From positions 1-5,360 of the forward strand of contig DEFM01000011.1 in assembly GCA_002350855.1 (NCBI GenBank): DNA of 5,360 nucleotides. The letters are read 5' to 3'. Numbering within the stretch: position 1 is the stretch's first letter; the number at the start of each line of letters is the position of its first letter. The notes beneath the pieces are model-generated. The model was not told the origin of the DNA and ran no database searches. It worked only from the letters and a program-made list of their open reading frames with translations. The stretch is from Prevotellaceae bacterium UBA2852. GTDB taxonomy: Bacteria > Bacteroidota > Bacteroidia > Bacteroidales > Bacteroidaceae. The position numbers and the translations under genes are program-made. This document shows positions 1 through 5,280 of this stretch, in pieces.

Positions 1-221
1 TGCAGCTTATGGCGATGCATAGGTCCATAGGCAGCCATATACGCACAACACTGTTCTTCTGTCTCCAACACAGCTGTTCCGTGTTCCAAGGTTCGGCCTT
101 CACTGTCTCTATATGCCCACGGACAAGTTTTATAGGCTACAGGGACATAACTCGACGAAACTCTTATGATGTCACTGATAGACAGGTCATTTATCCTTTG
201 AATATCGTTTAAATAGCTCAT
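1..221 (-). CDS. Unrecognised protein, N-terminal 73 residues only (cut by window edge)
   Basis: An open frame runs from an ATG at 221 on the minus strand to the left edge of the window with no stop (73 full codons plus two bases). It begins MSYLNDIQRINDLS and contains a TCPWAY motif (residues 32-37), an acidic stretch LETEEQCC (52-59) and GPMHRHK (66-72). I do not recognise the family and assign no function. The ATG lies 7 nt after the stop of the DUF1848 gene on the same strand, with no terminator or promoter between them, so the two are very probably co-transcribed and perhaps translationally coupled. No signal peptide or membrane segment is visible in the part seen, which suggests a cytoplasmic protein. 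The main support for a real gene is the unbroken frame, the tight operon spacing and the non-repetitive composition. The C-terminal part is outside the window. Confidence 0.72.
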   Translation of the reverse strand, partial: MSYLNDIQRINDLSISDIIRVSSSYVPVAYKTCPWAYRDSEGRTLEHGTAVLETEEQCCAYMAAYGPMHRHKL

Positions 222-228
222 ACGATTG

Positions 229-1305
229 TCAATAGAGTTCTTTACCGGTTATTGTCTCTCCCCGCAGCTTCGCTTTATGGCATTCCCAATTTTGTAATGC
301 CAACTGCTTAGTAGTATTAGCGTAACAATACTCACATAGATGTGGGCAAGTGTTATACTCCCCAATATCCTTGCTCACAATACACCCACAGAATAATCGT
401 TGACCTTTGTCGCGATTATCGCCATGAGTGGCGTAAGTATTATTGGGAAGAATAATTGCATCCTCAGGCAAAGAATCTGATTCGCCAAAAAGATTTGGTA
501 CAGGCATTGGGAACGTCTTGACTTTAAGGAAGTTCATCAGTTCTTTGTCTTCGTATGCAAAACGAATAATGAGCGCATCGTCAACACAATGGTTGTGTTC
601 TATACCAAATTGCTGTAAGTCCACTTTCTCACCACAAGTAGCAAGAGTATAACCCCATTTCTTATTCAGTTCAGCAAGACGTTTAGCAAATTCCAGCATC
701 TGCGGCTCAGTCCATTCATGGTATGGAATATGGCTCTTTTCAAGATTGGCTTTCACCTTTCGGTAGCTTAGAATGTCAGCATAACTAAAGACCAATTTCT
801 CTGTGTAGCCTTGTAATTGGTCTCCAATACGATCAATTTTGGAAAGCAAGGTATCAATAGAAATAGCATCAGTCAATATCAATGGGTCAAAACGCCAAAT
901 CACTCGTCCTTTTCCTAATTTATCTACTAGTTGCTTGAATGTGTCTATACGTTCTGATAGTTTTGGTACGCCACGCTCTAAACTTTCCTCTTCGTAATCA
1001 TTAAGTGTATACTGGATATAGCAACCAATATTTCGTTCTTTTAGATAGTCGAGATAAGGTAAGAGCGGACGTGGATTTTTCGACCAAAACACGATGAAGC
1101 GTGTGTCCTGATATGACACATAACTCTTAACCCCATTAAACGGATTCGTCCATGCAGAATAGCCTACTTTTAGTCGATGGAAGAACCAATCAACATAAAA
1201 GGCAGGAATATCTGTGCTTCTACTTGCGGAGACAATCATAGGAGATTGAGCTTCCACAATCTCACCATTTTCTCTTATTATTTGAATTTTATTCCAAACA
1301 GCCAT
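229..1305 (-). CDS. DUF1848 family protein, radical-SAM-like with C-terminal cysteine cluster
   Basis: This 358-residue protein matches the DUF1848 family along its length. After a 22-residue lead comes the family signature IVSASRSTDIPAFY (about 24-37), then VFWSKNP (about 72-78), a QYTLNDY segment, VIWRFDPLI in the middle, and TCGEKVDL with a GIEHNHC cysteine (C224, C240). Near the end is a cysteine cluster: CGC (306-308), then CPHLCEYCYAN with C320, C324 and C327 spaced CxxxCxxC. That spacing is the one radical-SAM enzymes use to hold a [4Fe-4S] cluster, but there it is usually N-terminal. The family has, as far as I know, no established reaction; iron-sulfur binding and radical chemistry are inference. 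The first ATG is kept because the sequence is continuous into the domain, although M23 would sit directly before the signature. No signal peptide or membrane segment is seen, so it is probably cytoplasmic. It is first gene of an operon with the partial gene ending at 1. Confidence 0.93.
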   Translation of the reverse strand: MAVWNKIQIIRENGEIVEAQSPMIVSASRSTDIPAFYVDWFFHRLKVGYSAWTNPFNGVKSYVSYQDTRFIVFWSKNPRPLLPYLDYLKERNIGCYIQYTLNDYEEESLERGVPKLSERIDTFKQLVDKLGKGRVIWRFDPLILTDAISIDTLLSKIDRIGDQLQGYTEKLVFSYADILSYRKVKANLEKSHIPYHEWTEPQMLEFAKRLAELNKKWGYTLATCGEKVDLQQFGIEHNHCVDDALIIRFAYEDKELMNFLKVKTFPMPVPNLFGESDSLPEDAIILPNNTYATHGDNRDKGQRLFCGCIVSKDIGEYNTCPHLCEYCYANTTKQLALQNWECHKAKLRGETITGKELY

Positions 1306-1356
1306 AAGAAAAATTCATTGTAAATTAAGAATGAGAGTTATTTGTCAGATTTTCGG

Positions 1357-1388
1357 CTAAGTTACACATTATTATAAATTAACACAAA
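1357..1388 (-). promoter_or_regulatory. Candidate promoter of the DUF1848 operon
   Basis: On the minus strand TTTG (1388-1385) is followed after exactly 20 bp by TAACTTAG (1364-1357), which matches the Bacteroidetes -7 box TAnnTTTG at all but two... conserved positions are TA, TT and the last G, with one T replaced by A. Start of transcription would be near 1351, giving an untranslated leader of about 45 nt before the ATG at 1305. The exact -33 match and spacing support it; the imperfect -7 box keeps confidence moderate. Confidence 0.42.
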
Positions 1389-1436
1389 ATATTATTCAAA
1401 ATATTTTTTTCCGCAAGCCTTGTGAAGGGGTTTGCT

Positions 1437-1468
1437 TTTGTCGATTGCAAACAAATCTTGTACATTTG
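1437..1468 (+). promoter_or_regulatory. Promoter of the 140-residue protein gene
   Basis: TTTG (1437-1440), a 20-bp spacer and TACATTTG (1461-1468) fit the Bacteroidetes primary-sigma consensus TTTG-N19-21-TAnnTTTG fully. Transcription would begin near 1473-1475, about 20 nt before the ATG at 1495. Because the box lies inside the longer reading frame that opens with TTG at 1432, that upstream start cannot be used from this promoter, which decides the start of the gene. Confidence 0.75.
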
Positions 1469-1494
1469 CAACAGAAAACAAAAAACAGAAGACT

Positions 1495-1917
1495 ATGGCA
1501 ACACAGAAACAAATTGAGAAATTGAGAATCGATGAGAATGTATTCGAACTCACAGAAGACACTGAACTGGAATACCTAATTCATTACGCGGCTCCTTTTA
1601 CTGGTGGCGACAAGTGCATAGTTCCCAAAGGTACGGCATTTGCACCATACGGGCCAATGAGAGATGATGCACTATACATGAAACCTGTTGGTGAAGACAC
1701 GGAAGAACTGATTAAAGGAATGAAAGAACAGGTAAAGGTGAAATACGAAAAATTAGCTCCTCGTCTACAAGGCTTCTCGTTCTTCATCACCGAAGAACAA
1801 ATAAAAACTCTACCTCTAAAATTCCGAAGCGGTAGCGCTGAACGTTTACTCGATATACTCCATCTATTGAATAGTCCTCATCTTTTAGAACTCTTTGAGT
1901 CCTTTGGAACGCTATAG
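1495..1917 (+). CDS. Unrecognised 140-residue cytoplasmic protein
   Basis: The protein begins MATQKQIEKLRI and ends FESFGTL, 140 residues. I do not recognise the family. The first half (residues 14-65) looks like a small beta domain, with a turn-rich centre APFTGGDKC (33-41) and VPKGTAF (43-49). The second half contains a charged helix (about 68-88), a short strand GFSFF (93-97) and a leucine-rich helix (about 115-137). There is no signal peptide or transmembrane segment. The frame extends in phase up to a TTG at 1432, but a full-match promoter at 1437-1468 lies within that extension, so the ATG at 1495 is chosen; only a weak purine stretch (AGAAG) precedes it. The gene is transcribed alone, divergently from the DUF1848 operon, and is followed by a weak terminator-like hairpin. 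Function unknown. Confidence 0.85.
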   Translation: MATQKQIEKLRIDENVFELTEDTELEYLIHYAAPFTGGDKCIVPKGTAFAPYGPMRDDALYMKPVGEDTEELIKGMKEQVKVKYEKLAPRLQGFSFFITEEQIKTLPLKFRSGSAERLLDILHLLNSPHLLELFESFGTL

Positions 1918-1951
1918 ATGAATTAAAGATAAAGGATTGGTTGAAGTAGAT

Positions 1952-1976
1952 TGCTAAGGTATAATATTAGCGTTTT
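1952..1976 (+). terminator. Weak intrinsic terminator candidate after the 140-residue gene
   Basis: GCTAA (1953-1957) pairs with TTAGC (1967-1971) around a 9-nt loop, extended by a T-G wobble, and TTTT follows at 1973-1976. It lies about 35 nt after the stop codon. The stem is short and AT-rich, so this is only a plausible terminator. Confidence 0.33.
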
Positions 1977-2037
1977 CTATTATCCAGATAATCAAGGCGA
2001 TAGCATTTTGACGTAAATGTTAATTAGAGATTTAACA

Positions 2038-2069
2038 TTTGCATTTCAAGGGAAAATGTATTATCTTTG
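2038..2069 (+). promoter_or_regulatory. Strong-consensus promoter with no gene behind it
   Basis: TTTG (2038-2041), a 20-bp spacer and TATCTTTG (2062-2069) match the Bacteroidetes promoter pattern completely. Transcription should start near 2075. What follows is not a gene but an intrinsic terminator beginning about 11 nt later, so the primary product would be a transcript of about 45 nt unless the hairpin is passed. Confidence 0.68.
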
Positions 2070-2085
2070 CTTTAGCAGAGAAAGG

Positions 2086-2118
2086 ATGCATAATCGTTCG
2101 AGCGATTATGCATTTTTT
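2086..2118 (+). terminator. Intrinsic terminator or attenuator next to a transcription start
   Basis: ATGCATAATCG (2086-2096) is perfectly complementary to CGATTATGCAT (2103-2113): an 11-bp stem with a 6-nt loop (a T-G wobble can shrink it to a TCGA tetraloop), followed by six T from 2113. This is a textbook rho-independent terminator. Its position only 11 nt after the predicted start of transcription suggests attenuation or a tiny RNA. Confidence 0.75.
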
Positions 2119-2130
2119 ATTTTTATGTAT

Positions 2131-2238
2131 TTTGACAAAATGGAAGTTCACCGGAATTTCAACTCTGGCGAACATTTGTTCCCACGGAAGTTAACTTTGC
2201 AAAATGTCAAAGTTAAGTTTTGTTGCAACGGAAGTTAA
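2131..2238 (+). repeat. Degenerate direct repeats at 44-bp spacing with 22-bp phased AAGTTAA
   Basis: GGAAGTT occurs at 2142, 2186 and 2230, exactly 44 bp apart each time. The last two copies share a longer block, TGTTnCnACGGAAGTTAA (2177-2194 and 2221-2238, 16 of 18 identical), and the first is preceded by TTTTG as well. A further AAGTTAA at 2210 falls midway between the last two, so AAGTTAA recurs at 2188, 2210 and 2232 with a 22-bp step. Within it, TTAACTTTG (2191-2199) and CAAAGTTAA (2208-2216) form a 9-bp inverted repeat with an 8-nt loop. Such phasing can mark a protein-binding array or a dispersed intergenic repeat; which one cannot be told from here. Confidence 0.5.
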
Positions 2239-2303
2239 GTATAGTTTTTAAAATGCTTAAGTTTTAGCGAAAAACGAAAGCGGCGGTTTTTACACTTTGG
2301 TGG

Positions 2304-2328
2304 GTTGTCGGGGTAAAATCCCGACAAC
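2304..2328. other. GC-rich perfect stem-loop, role unknown
   Basis: GTTGTCGGG (2304-2312) and CCCGACAAC (2320-2328) form a perfect 9-bp stem around the 7-nt loop GTAAAAT. No T tract follows on either strand, so it is not an ordinary terminator. It stands out in otherwise AT-rich DNA and is followed by about 50 nt made almost only of A and C (2331-2377), which would be unstructured in RNA. It may be part of a structured RNA transcribed from the promoter at 2038-2069. Confidence 0.5.
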
Positions 2329-2396
2329 TTGCAACTAAAATACGCAAACAACAAACCAAACGACAAAACACATAAAAATGCGCGAAATGAAAGAGA

Positions 2397-2412
2397 ATGC
2401 ATATTTATGCAT
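2397..2412. repeat. Short palindrome ATGCATA-TT-TATGCAT
   Basis: A 16-bp palindrome made of two 7-bp arms around TT. Its arms repeat the ends of the terminator stem at 2086-2113 (ATGCATA). The loop is too small for a full hairpin, though an inner 6-bp stem is possible. It lies directly beside the A tract at 2413-2420. Confidence 0.4.
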
Positions 2413-2458
2413 AAAAAAAATGCTGACTGGTAAGCGGATGCTCTCCAGTCAGCATTTT
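2413..2458 (-). terminator. Intrinsic terminator of the toxin-antitoxin operon
   Basis: AAAATGCTGACTGG (2417-2430) pairs with CCAGTCAGCATTTT (2445-2458) in a perfect 14-bp stem; inside the loop AGC (2433-2435) and GCT (2440-2442) add three pairs around GGAT. Read on the minus strand the hairpin is followed by eight T (2420-2413), so it ends transcripts coming from the toxin gene about 115 nt upstream. Read on the plus strand only four T follow, so it could also stop plus-strand transcripts from 2038-2069 weakly. Confidence 0.82.
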
Positions 2459-2506
2459 AAAGTGTTAAAAATGATGCTTTTGATTATTTAAAATGATTCT
2501 AAATAG

Positions 2507-2549
2507 CAACAACGCACTTCGTGCTAAGATTAACATGATTACAATGATT
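2507..2549 (+). repeat. Stem-loop/GATT repeat, left copy
   Basis: The element reads CAACAAC (2507-2513), a hairpin GCAC-TTC-GTGC (2514-2524), a TAA spacer, then GATT at 2528, 2537 and 2546 with an exact 9-nt period. A matching copy sits in the opposite orientation at 5219-5270, and shorter relatives at 5141 and 5281. It lies between the toxin stop codon and the terminator, so it is transcribed as part of the toxin-antitoxin mRNA (as its complement). Confidence 0.6.
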
Positions 2550-2572
2550 TATTGAAACTTGTTAATAAAGTA

Positions 2573-2875
2573 TCAATTGGATTTCTTGTAGAATTTCAGT
2601 GGACGCTGTGCTGAAGAACGGATACTAAGGACGGACAACTTACGAGTGTTGTAGCGATAAATAACGGTGAAGCCCATCATATAGAAAAAACGTACGTCAG
2701 AACGTGTGGACGGACTGCCGATTAACGGCATCTGAGCTATGCGTTGCAAATCTTCCAACAGGGTTTGCAGCAGGCGGCGACTATATAGATTGTCGCCGTT
2801 ACGCTCGTCATAGAATGTAAATATCTTCTGCAACTGTTGAGTACTACGGCGACTGAATTCAATCGTTAGAGCCAT
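2573..2875 (-). CDS. Type II toxin, RelE/ParE family
   Basis: A 100-residue basic protein (17 Lys/Arg against 7 Asp/Glu) with the layout of the ParE/RelE fold: a first strand LTIEFS (3-8), a helical pair running through FYDERNGDNLYSRRLL (21-36) and EDLQRIAQ, the turn MPLIGSPSTR (49-58), and the strands VRFFYMMGFTVIYRY (61-75) and KLSVLSIRSS (79-88) ending in AQRP (89-92), the counterpart of the usual R-x-x-P end. Family members either cleave mRNA at the ribosome (RelE) or poison DNA gyrase (ParE); the sequence resembles ParE-like Bacteroidetes members more, but the target is not proven. The start codon overlaps the antitoxin gene by 10 nt, the usual toxin-second arrangement that couples their translation. 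Length is normal for the family and no damage is visible, so it is probably active. Confidence 0.88.
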   Translation of the reverse strand: MALTIEFSRRSTQQLQKIFTFYDERNGDNLYSRRLLQTLLEDLQRIAQMPLIGSPSTRSDVRFFYMMGFTVIYRYNTRKLSVLSIRSSAQRPLKFYKKSN

Positions 2876-3111
2876 TTAGAAAACATGGTTTTGAATTCAG
2901 ACATCGATACAACTTCACCTTTATCAACAGTAGATATTTCGGCCTCTATGTCGGGACTTACTTGCAGTACACCATCAGAAACATGTGCGTATGCAACATC
3001 ATCAGGCATCGCAGTTTCCTCATATGTATACCCTACAGCAGCAGCTGGCTCCTGTGCCATAATACAGCCGTTGTCATCTTCATTCAAAGGATATGGGTTA
3101 CCTTCTTTCAT
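2866..3111 (-). CDS. Antitoxin partner of the RelE/ParE toxin
   Basis: An 81-residue, strongly acidic protein (16 Asp/Glu, 4 Lys) encoded directly upstream of and overlapping the toxin gene by 10 nt. Its C-terminal third, SPDIEAEISTVDKGEVVSMSE followed by a segment ending KWL, has the look of the helical segment with which antitoxins wrap around ParE/RelE toxins. The N-terminal half (PLNEDDNG, EPAAAVGYTYEE, DVAYAHVSDG) shows no recognisable ribbon-helix-helix, AbrB or HTH DNA-binding domain. Assignment rests mainly on gene order, overlap and charge rather than on clear homology. As in other type II systems it should bind and neutralise the toxin, and the pair may repress its own promoter. The ATG at 3111 follows a consensus -7 box at 3141-3134. 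Confidence 0.75.
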   Translation of the reverse strand: MKEGNPYPLNEDDNGCIMAQEPAAAVGYTYEETAMPDDVAYAHVSDGVLQVSPDIEAEISTVDKGEVVSMSEFKTMFSKWL

Positions 3112-3112
3112 A

Positions 3113-3141
3113 GTAAATTACATTTATTCCCTGCAAAGATA
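3113..3141 (-). promoter_or_regulatory. Promoter of the toxin-antitoxin operon with possible operator palindromes
   Basis: On the minus strand TATCTTTG (3141-3134) matches the -7 box TAnnTTTG in full; no good TTTG is found 19-21 bp upstream, where an A/T run lies instead. Transcription would begin near 3128, about 17 nt before the ATG. Two symmetric sites could bind a repressor: GTAA-A-TTAC (3113-3121) between the start of transcription and the gene, and CTGCAA (3131-3136) with its inverse TTGCAG (3165-3170) on both sides of the promoter. The promoter is well supported, the operators are speculative. Confidence 0.5.
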
Positions 3142-3208
3142 GCTTTTTTTTAACAAACTAAAAATTGCAGAGGAATTATTTCTCAAACACGGATTGAGAT
3201 CTGACAAA

Positions 3209-3234
3209 CAAAAAGCCTACATGGAGGCTTTTTG
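3209..3234 (-). terminator. Intrinsic terminator of the TonB-dependent receptor gene
   Basis: CAAAAAGCCT (3209-3218) and AGGCTTTTTG (3225-3234) form a 10-bp stem with a 6-nt loop, about 20 nt after the receptor's stop codon; T tracts occur on both strands. It separates the receptor gene from the toxin-antitoxin promoter and should work in both directions. Confidence 0.8.
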
Positions 3235-3253
3235 TATTGAAAAATAAATCAAA

Positions 3254-5122
3254 TCAGAACGTCAAGTTCACGCCTGCCATGAAGGTGGCGCGGGGCATGG
3301 GCTGACCGAGGATGATTTCGTATTTCTGCGCAAGGAGATTGTCGCCGCGGAGCCAGAAGGCGAGGTTGCGGTTGAGTGCGTAGTTGACCGAAGCGTTGAG
3401 GAGGCAGAAGTTCTCTTTCTTCTCATTCTGACCTACTTCGGTGAAGAGGCTGTTGATGTACTGAAGTCCTGCTATCACGGTCCATCTGCATTGCTGGAAC
3501 TTGGCACCGAGATACCCCATGTATTCCGGTGCTGCAATGACATGATTCTCCATGTGCAGCAAAGAGTGGTTGGTAGAGAGACTCCAGTGGCTGTTGAAAC
3601 GGTACTGTGCCTCAAGTTCCAGTCCATAGTTCTCTATCTCACCTGTATTCACGTTCTTTCGGTTGACAGTCTGAATCATGTTGTCACCCTTGATGTAATA
3701 GAGGTTGGCTCCATAGGAGAGACTACCGAGGCGCTGACGCCAAGAGAGTTCGTAGTTCCAGAGACGTTCTGGTTCCAGATCTTCGTTTGATGGCGGATAG
3801 AGATACATCTCTCGCATGGTTGGATTACGGAAGCCTTTGCTTGCCATCAACTTGATTTCGCCAGTTGATACTGGACGTACCACTATACCTGCCTGGGGAA
3901 TCCATTCGGAACCTGTAACGCTATGATGGTCGAGACGGATTCCTGCATCGGCTGTGAGCCATGAGGTGATGTCCTGACGGAAATCCACATAACCTGCTAC
4001 TTCGTTGCGGACGGAACGCGCACTTTGTTTGTTAGGCGTGTCAAGTATCTCTCCTGTTTCCTTGGATGTGTAATAGGCGTTGCCGTGGATGTTCTGGTAG
4101 TCAAATCCTACGGTGATGCGGTTGCCTTCGAACAGACGTGCACTCTGATACCAGGAAATGCCTGTTAGGGCATCCTTCGAGCGGAAATAGCGTGTAGTAG
4201 GCTGTGAAGGATCAGAGGTTCCGTCATCAATCTTATGACGTCCGAAATTGGAATACACACTCAGTGCACCGCTTGTCCATCCGTAGTTGTTCTGAATACC
4301 TGCAGAGACTACACCTCGTGTAATCCACTGGTCGGCATCGTACATAGGCTGCATGGTAGTGCCAGGATAGGATGCGTTGAAATGAGTGATGTTTGCATCA
4401 ATGAATGCATCCCAATTCTCAGACAGGTCGTAACCAAGTCTCAGATAACCTCCAAACTGCTCAAATCCCATACGTGGACGATGGTTGTCGGTGCGTCCGT
4501 ACTGAGCTGCAACGGTGCTGCTGAACCGTCCGCTTCTGAACTGATTGGAAGCTTCGGTCTGTACGGTTCCCCAACTGCCGGCACCAAGATTGATCTGGGT
4601 GTTACAGTGATTATTAGTAGCTGAATAAGGAAGGTCCTTACGTGTTACGATATTGATAACACCACCCATGGCATTGCTACCATAAAGCACAGAGGCAGGT
4701 CCACGAAGGACTTCCACACGATTGGCAATCATAGTCTGATAGCTGTCGGCGATGGGATGTCCGTAGATGCCCTGATACTGGGGATGTCCATCGATAAGCA
4801 CGAGCAACTGCCCTGCCCCACCAGTGATACCACGCAGGTTGATACCGCCTGCTGCTCCTGTTGACACACCATAGCCCATCATCGAACGGGAAGTGACGAA
4901 GAACCCGGGGACTTCCTGCATCACAGTCGGGAGGATGTTCGTCTGGTGCTGCTCGGTGAGGGTTTCACGGTCGATGACAGTGACGGTCATTGGCAGATGG
5001 CGCACGTCAACGGCATTGCGTGTTCCGGTGACAACGACTTCTTTCAACTGCAGGGTGTCGGTCTGGGCTGAACAGAGGGTGGTTGCTGCAATGGCAGCAA
5101 GGAGGAAAAAGAATTTTTTCAT
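3254..5122 (-). CDS. TonB-dependent outer-membrane receptor (substrate unknown)
   Basis: A complete receptor of 622 residues. It starts with a typical signal peptide (MKKFFFLLAAIAATT, cleavage probably after C-S-A at 19), then a TonB-box-like segment LKEVVVTGTR (26-35), the plug domain (about 36-162) with INLRGITG (94-101), LLVLIDG (106-112) and VEVLRGPASVLYGS (136-149) followed by GGVINIVT (153-160), and a 22-stranded barrel to the end. The last strand ends with F622, as expected for insertion by the Bam complex. It has no N-terminal carboxypeptidase-regulatory-like domain and no SusD partner beside it, so it is of the BtuB/FepA/CirA type rather than a SusC polysaccharide receptor. The barrel segment GFRNPTMREMYLYPPSNEDLEPE is typical of metal-chelate, heme and cobalamin receptors; which substrate is unclear, and no cobalamin riboswitch is seen upstream. 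An ATG six codons earlier (5140) is in frame, but it would put MNNLTF before the signal peptide and directly abuts a repeat, so 5122 is preferred. No convincing promoter is found; the nearest match is TTATTTTG (5229-5222, minus) without a -33 box. Confidence 0.93.
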   Translation of the reverse strand: MKKFFFLLAAIAATTLCSAQTDTLQLKEVVVTGTRNAVDVRHLPMTVTVIDRETLTEQHQTNILPTVMQEVPGFFVTSRSMMGYGVSTGAAGGINLRGITGGAGQLLVLIDGHPQYQGIYGHPIADSYQTMIANRVEVLRGPASVLYGSNAMGGVINIVTRKDLPYSATNNHCNTQINLGAGSWGTVQTEASNQFRSGRFSSTVAAQYGRTDNHRPRMGFEQFGGYLRLGYDLSENWDAFIDANITHFNASYPGTTMQPMYDADQWITRGVVSAGIQNNYGWTSGALSVYSNFGRHKIDDGTSDPSQPTTRYFRSKDALTGISWYQSARLFEGNRITVGFDYQNIHGNAYYTSKETGEILDTPNKQSARSVRNEVAGYVDFRQDITSWLTADAGIRLDHHSVTGSEWIPQAGIVVRPVSTGEIKLMASKGFRNPTMREMYLYPPSNEDLEPERLWNYELSWRQRLGSLSYGANLYYIKGDNMIQTVNRKNVNTGEIENYGLELEAQYRFNSHWSLSTNHSLLHMENHVIAAPEYMGYLGAKFQQCRWTVIAGLQYINSLFTEVGQNEKKENFCLLNASVNYALNRNLAFWLRGDNLLAQKYEIILGQPMPRATFMAGVNLTF

Positions 5123-5140
5123 AAAAGTTAGGTTATTCAT

Positions 5141-5163
5141 CGCACTGAAGCGCTAGGATTAAA
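5141..5163 (+). repeat. Stem-loop/GATT repeat, short copy next to receptor start
   Basis: CGCACTGAAGCGC then TAG and GATTAAA; GATT recurs at 5157, 5165 and 5174. It is 22 of 23 identical with 5281-5303. In RNA from the minus strand the stem forms as GCGC-UUCA-GUGC with one G-U pair. It touches the upstream in-frame ATG of the receptor gene (5140). Confidence 0.6.
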
Positions 5164-5175
5164 TGATTAAAAGGA

Positions 5176-5189
5176 TTCGCTAACGCGAA
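5176..5189. repeat. Stem-loop TTCGC-TAAC-GCGAA in receptor leader
   Basis: A perfect 5-bp stem with a 4-nt loop directly after the third GATT of the neighbouring copy. Same size and loop type as the other stem-loops here but a different stem sequence. Confidence 0.5.
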
Positions 5190-5218
5190 GAAAATATAAG
5201 AAAATTATTCAAAAAATT

Positions 5219-5270
5219 AATCAAAATAATCATATAAATCTTATAAATCATAGTGCGAAGCACGTTGTTG
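5219..5270 (-). repeat. Stem-loop/GATT repeat, inverted long copy
   Basis: Read on the minus strand: CAACAAC (5270-5264), hairpin GTGC-TTC-GCAC (5263-5253), TAT spacer, then GATT four times with an exact 9-nt period (plus-strand AATC at 5246, 5237, 5228 and 5219). It is the counterpart of 2507-2549 in opposite orientation. The stem differs from that copy by swapped bases that keep pairing. Confidence 0.6.
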
Positions 5271-5280
5271 AAATAATCAT

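Noticed and set aside
2192..2199. TAACTTTG, a full -7 box match inside the repeat array.
   Set aside because: No TTTG lies 19-21 bp upstream (the nearest is 13 bp away) and no gene follows; it is part of the inverted repeat.
2086..2238. A 50-codon plus-strand frame starting at ATG 2086 after a purine-rich AGAGAAAGG, behind the promoter at 2038-2069.
   Set aside because: The first codons lie within the terminator stem and the rest runs through the 44-bp repeats; composition looks non-coding and no domain is visible. Kept only as a possible leader peptide idea.
2131..2240. Iteron-type replication origin.
   Set aside because: The spacing is suggestive, but there are only three copies and no replication initiator or partition gene in the window.
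2086..2412. A miniature transposon with ATGCATA ends.
   Set aside because: The shared ends are only 7 bp and are explained by local palindromes; no target-site duplication is visible.
2378..2491. A 37-codon plus-strand frame starting at ATG 2378.
   Set aside because: It reads straight through the palindrome at 2397 and the toxin-antitoxin terminator hairpin; no support for translation.
2885..3153. Two plus-strand frames across the antitoxin gene.
   Set aside because: They are antisense shadows of the antitoxin gene, which has a consensus promoter and an overlapping toxin partner.
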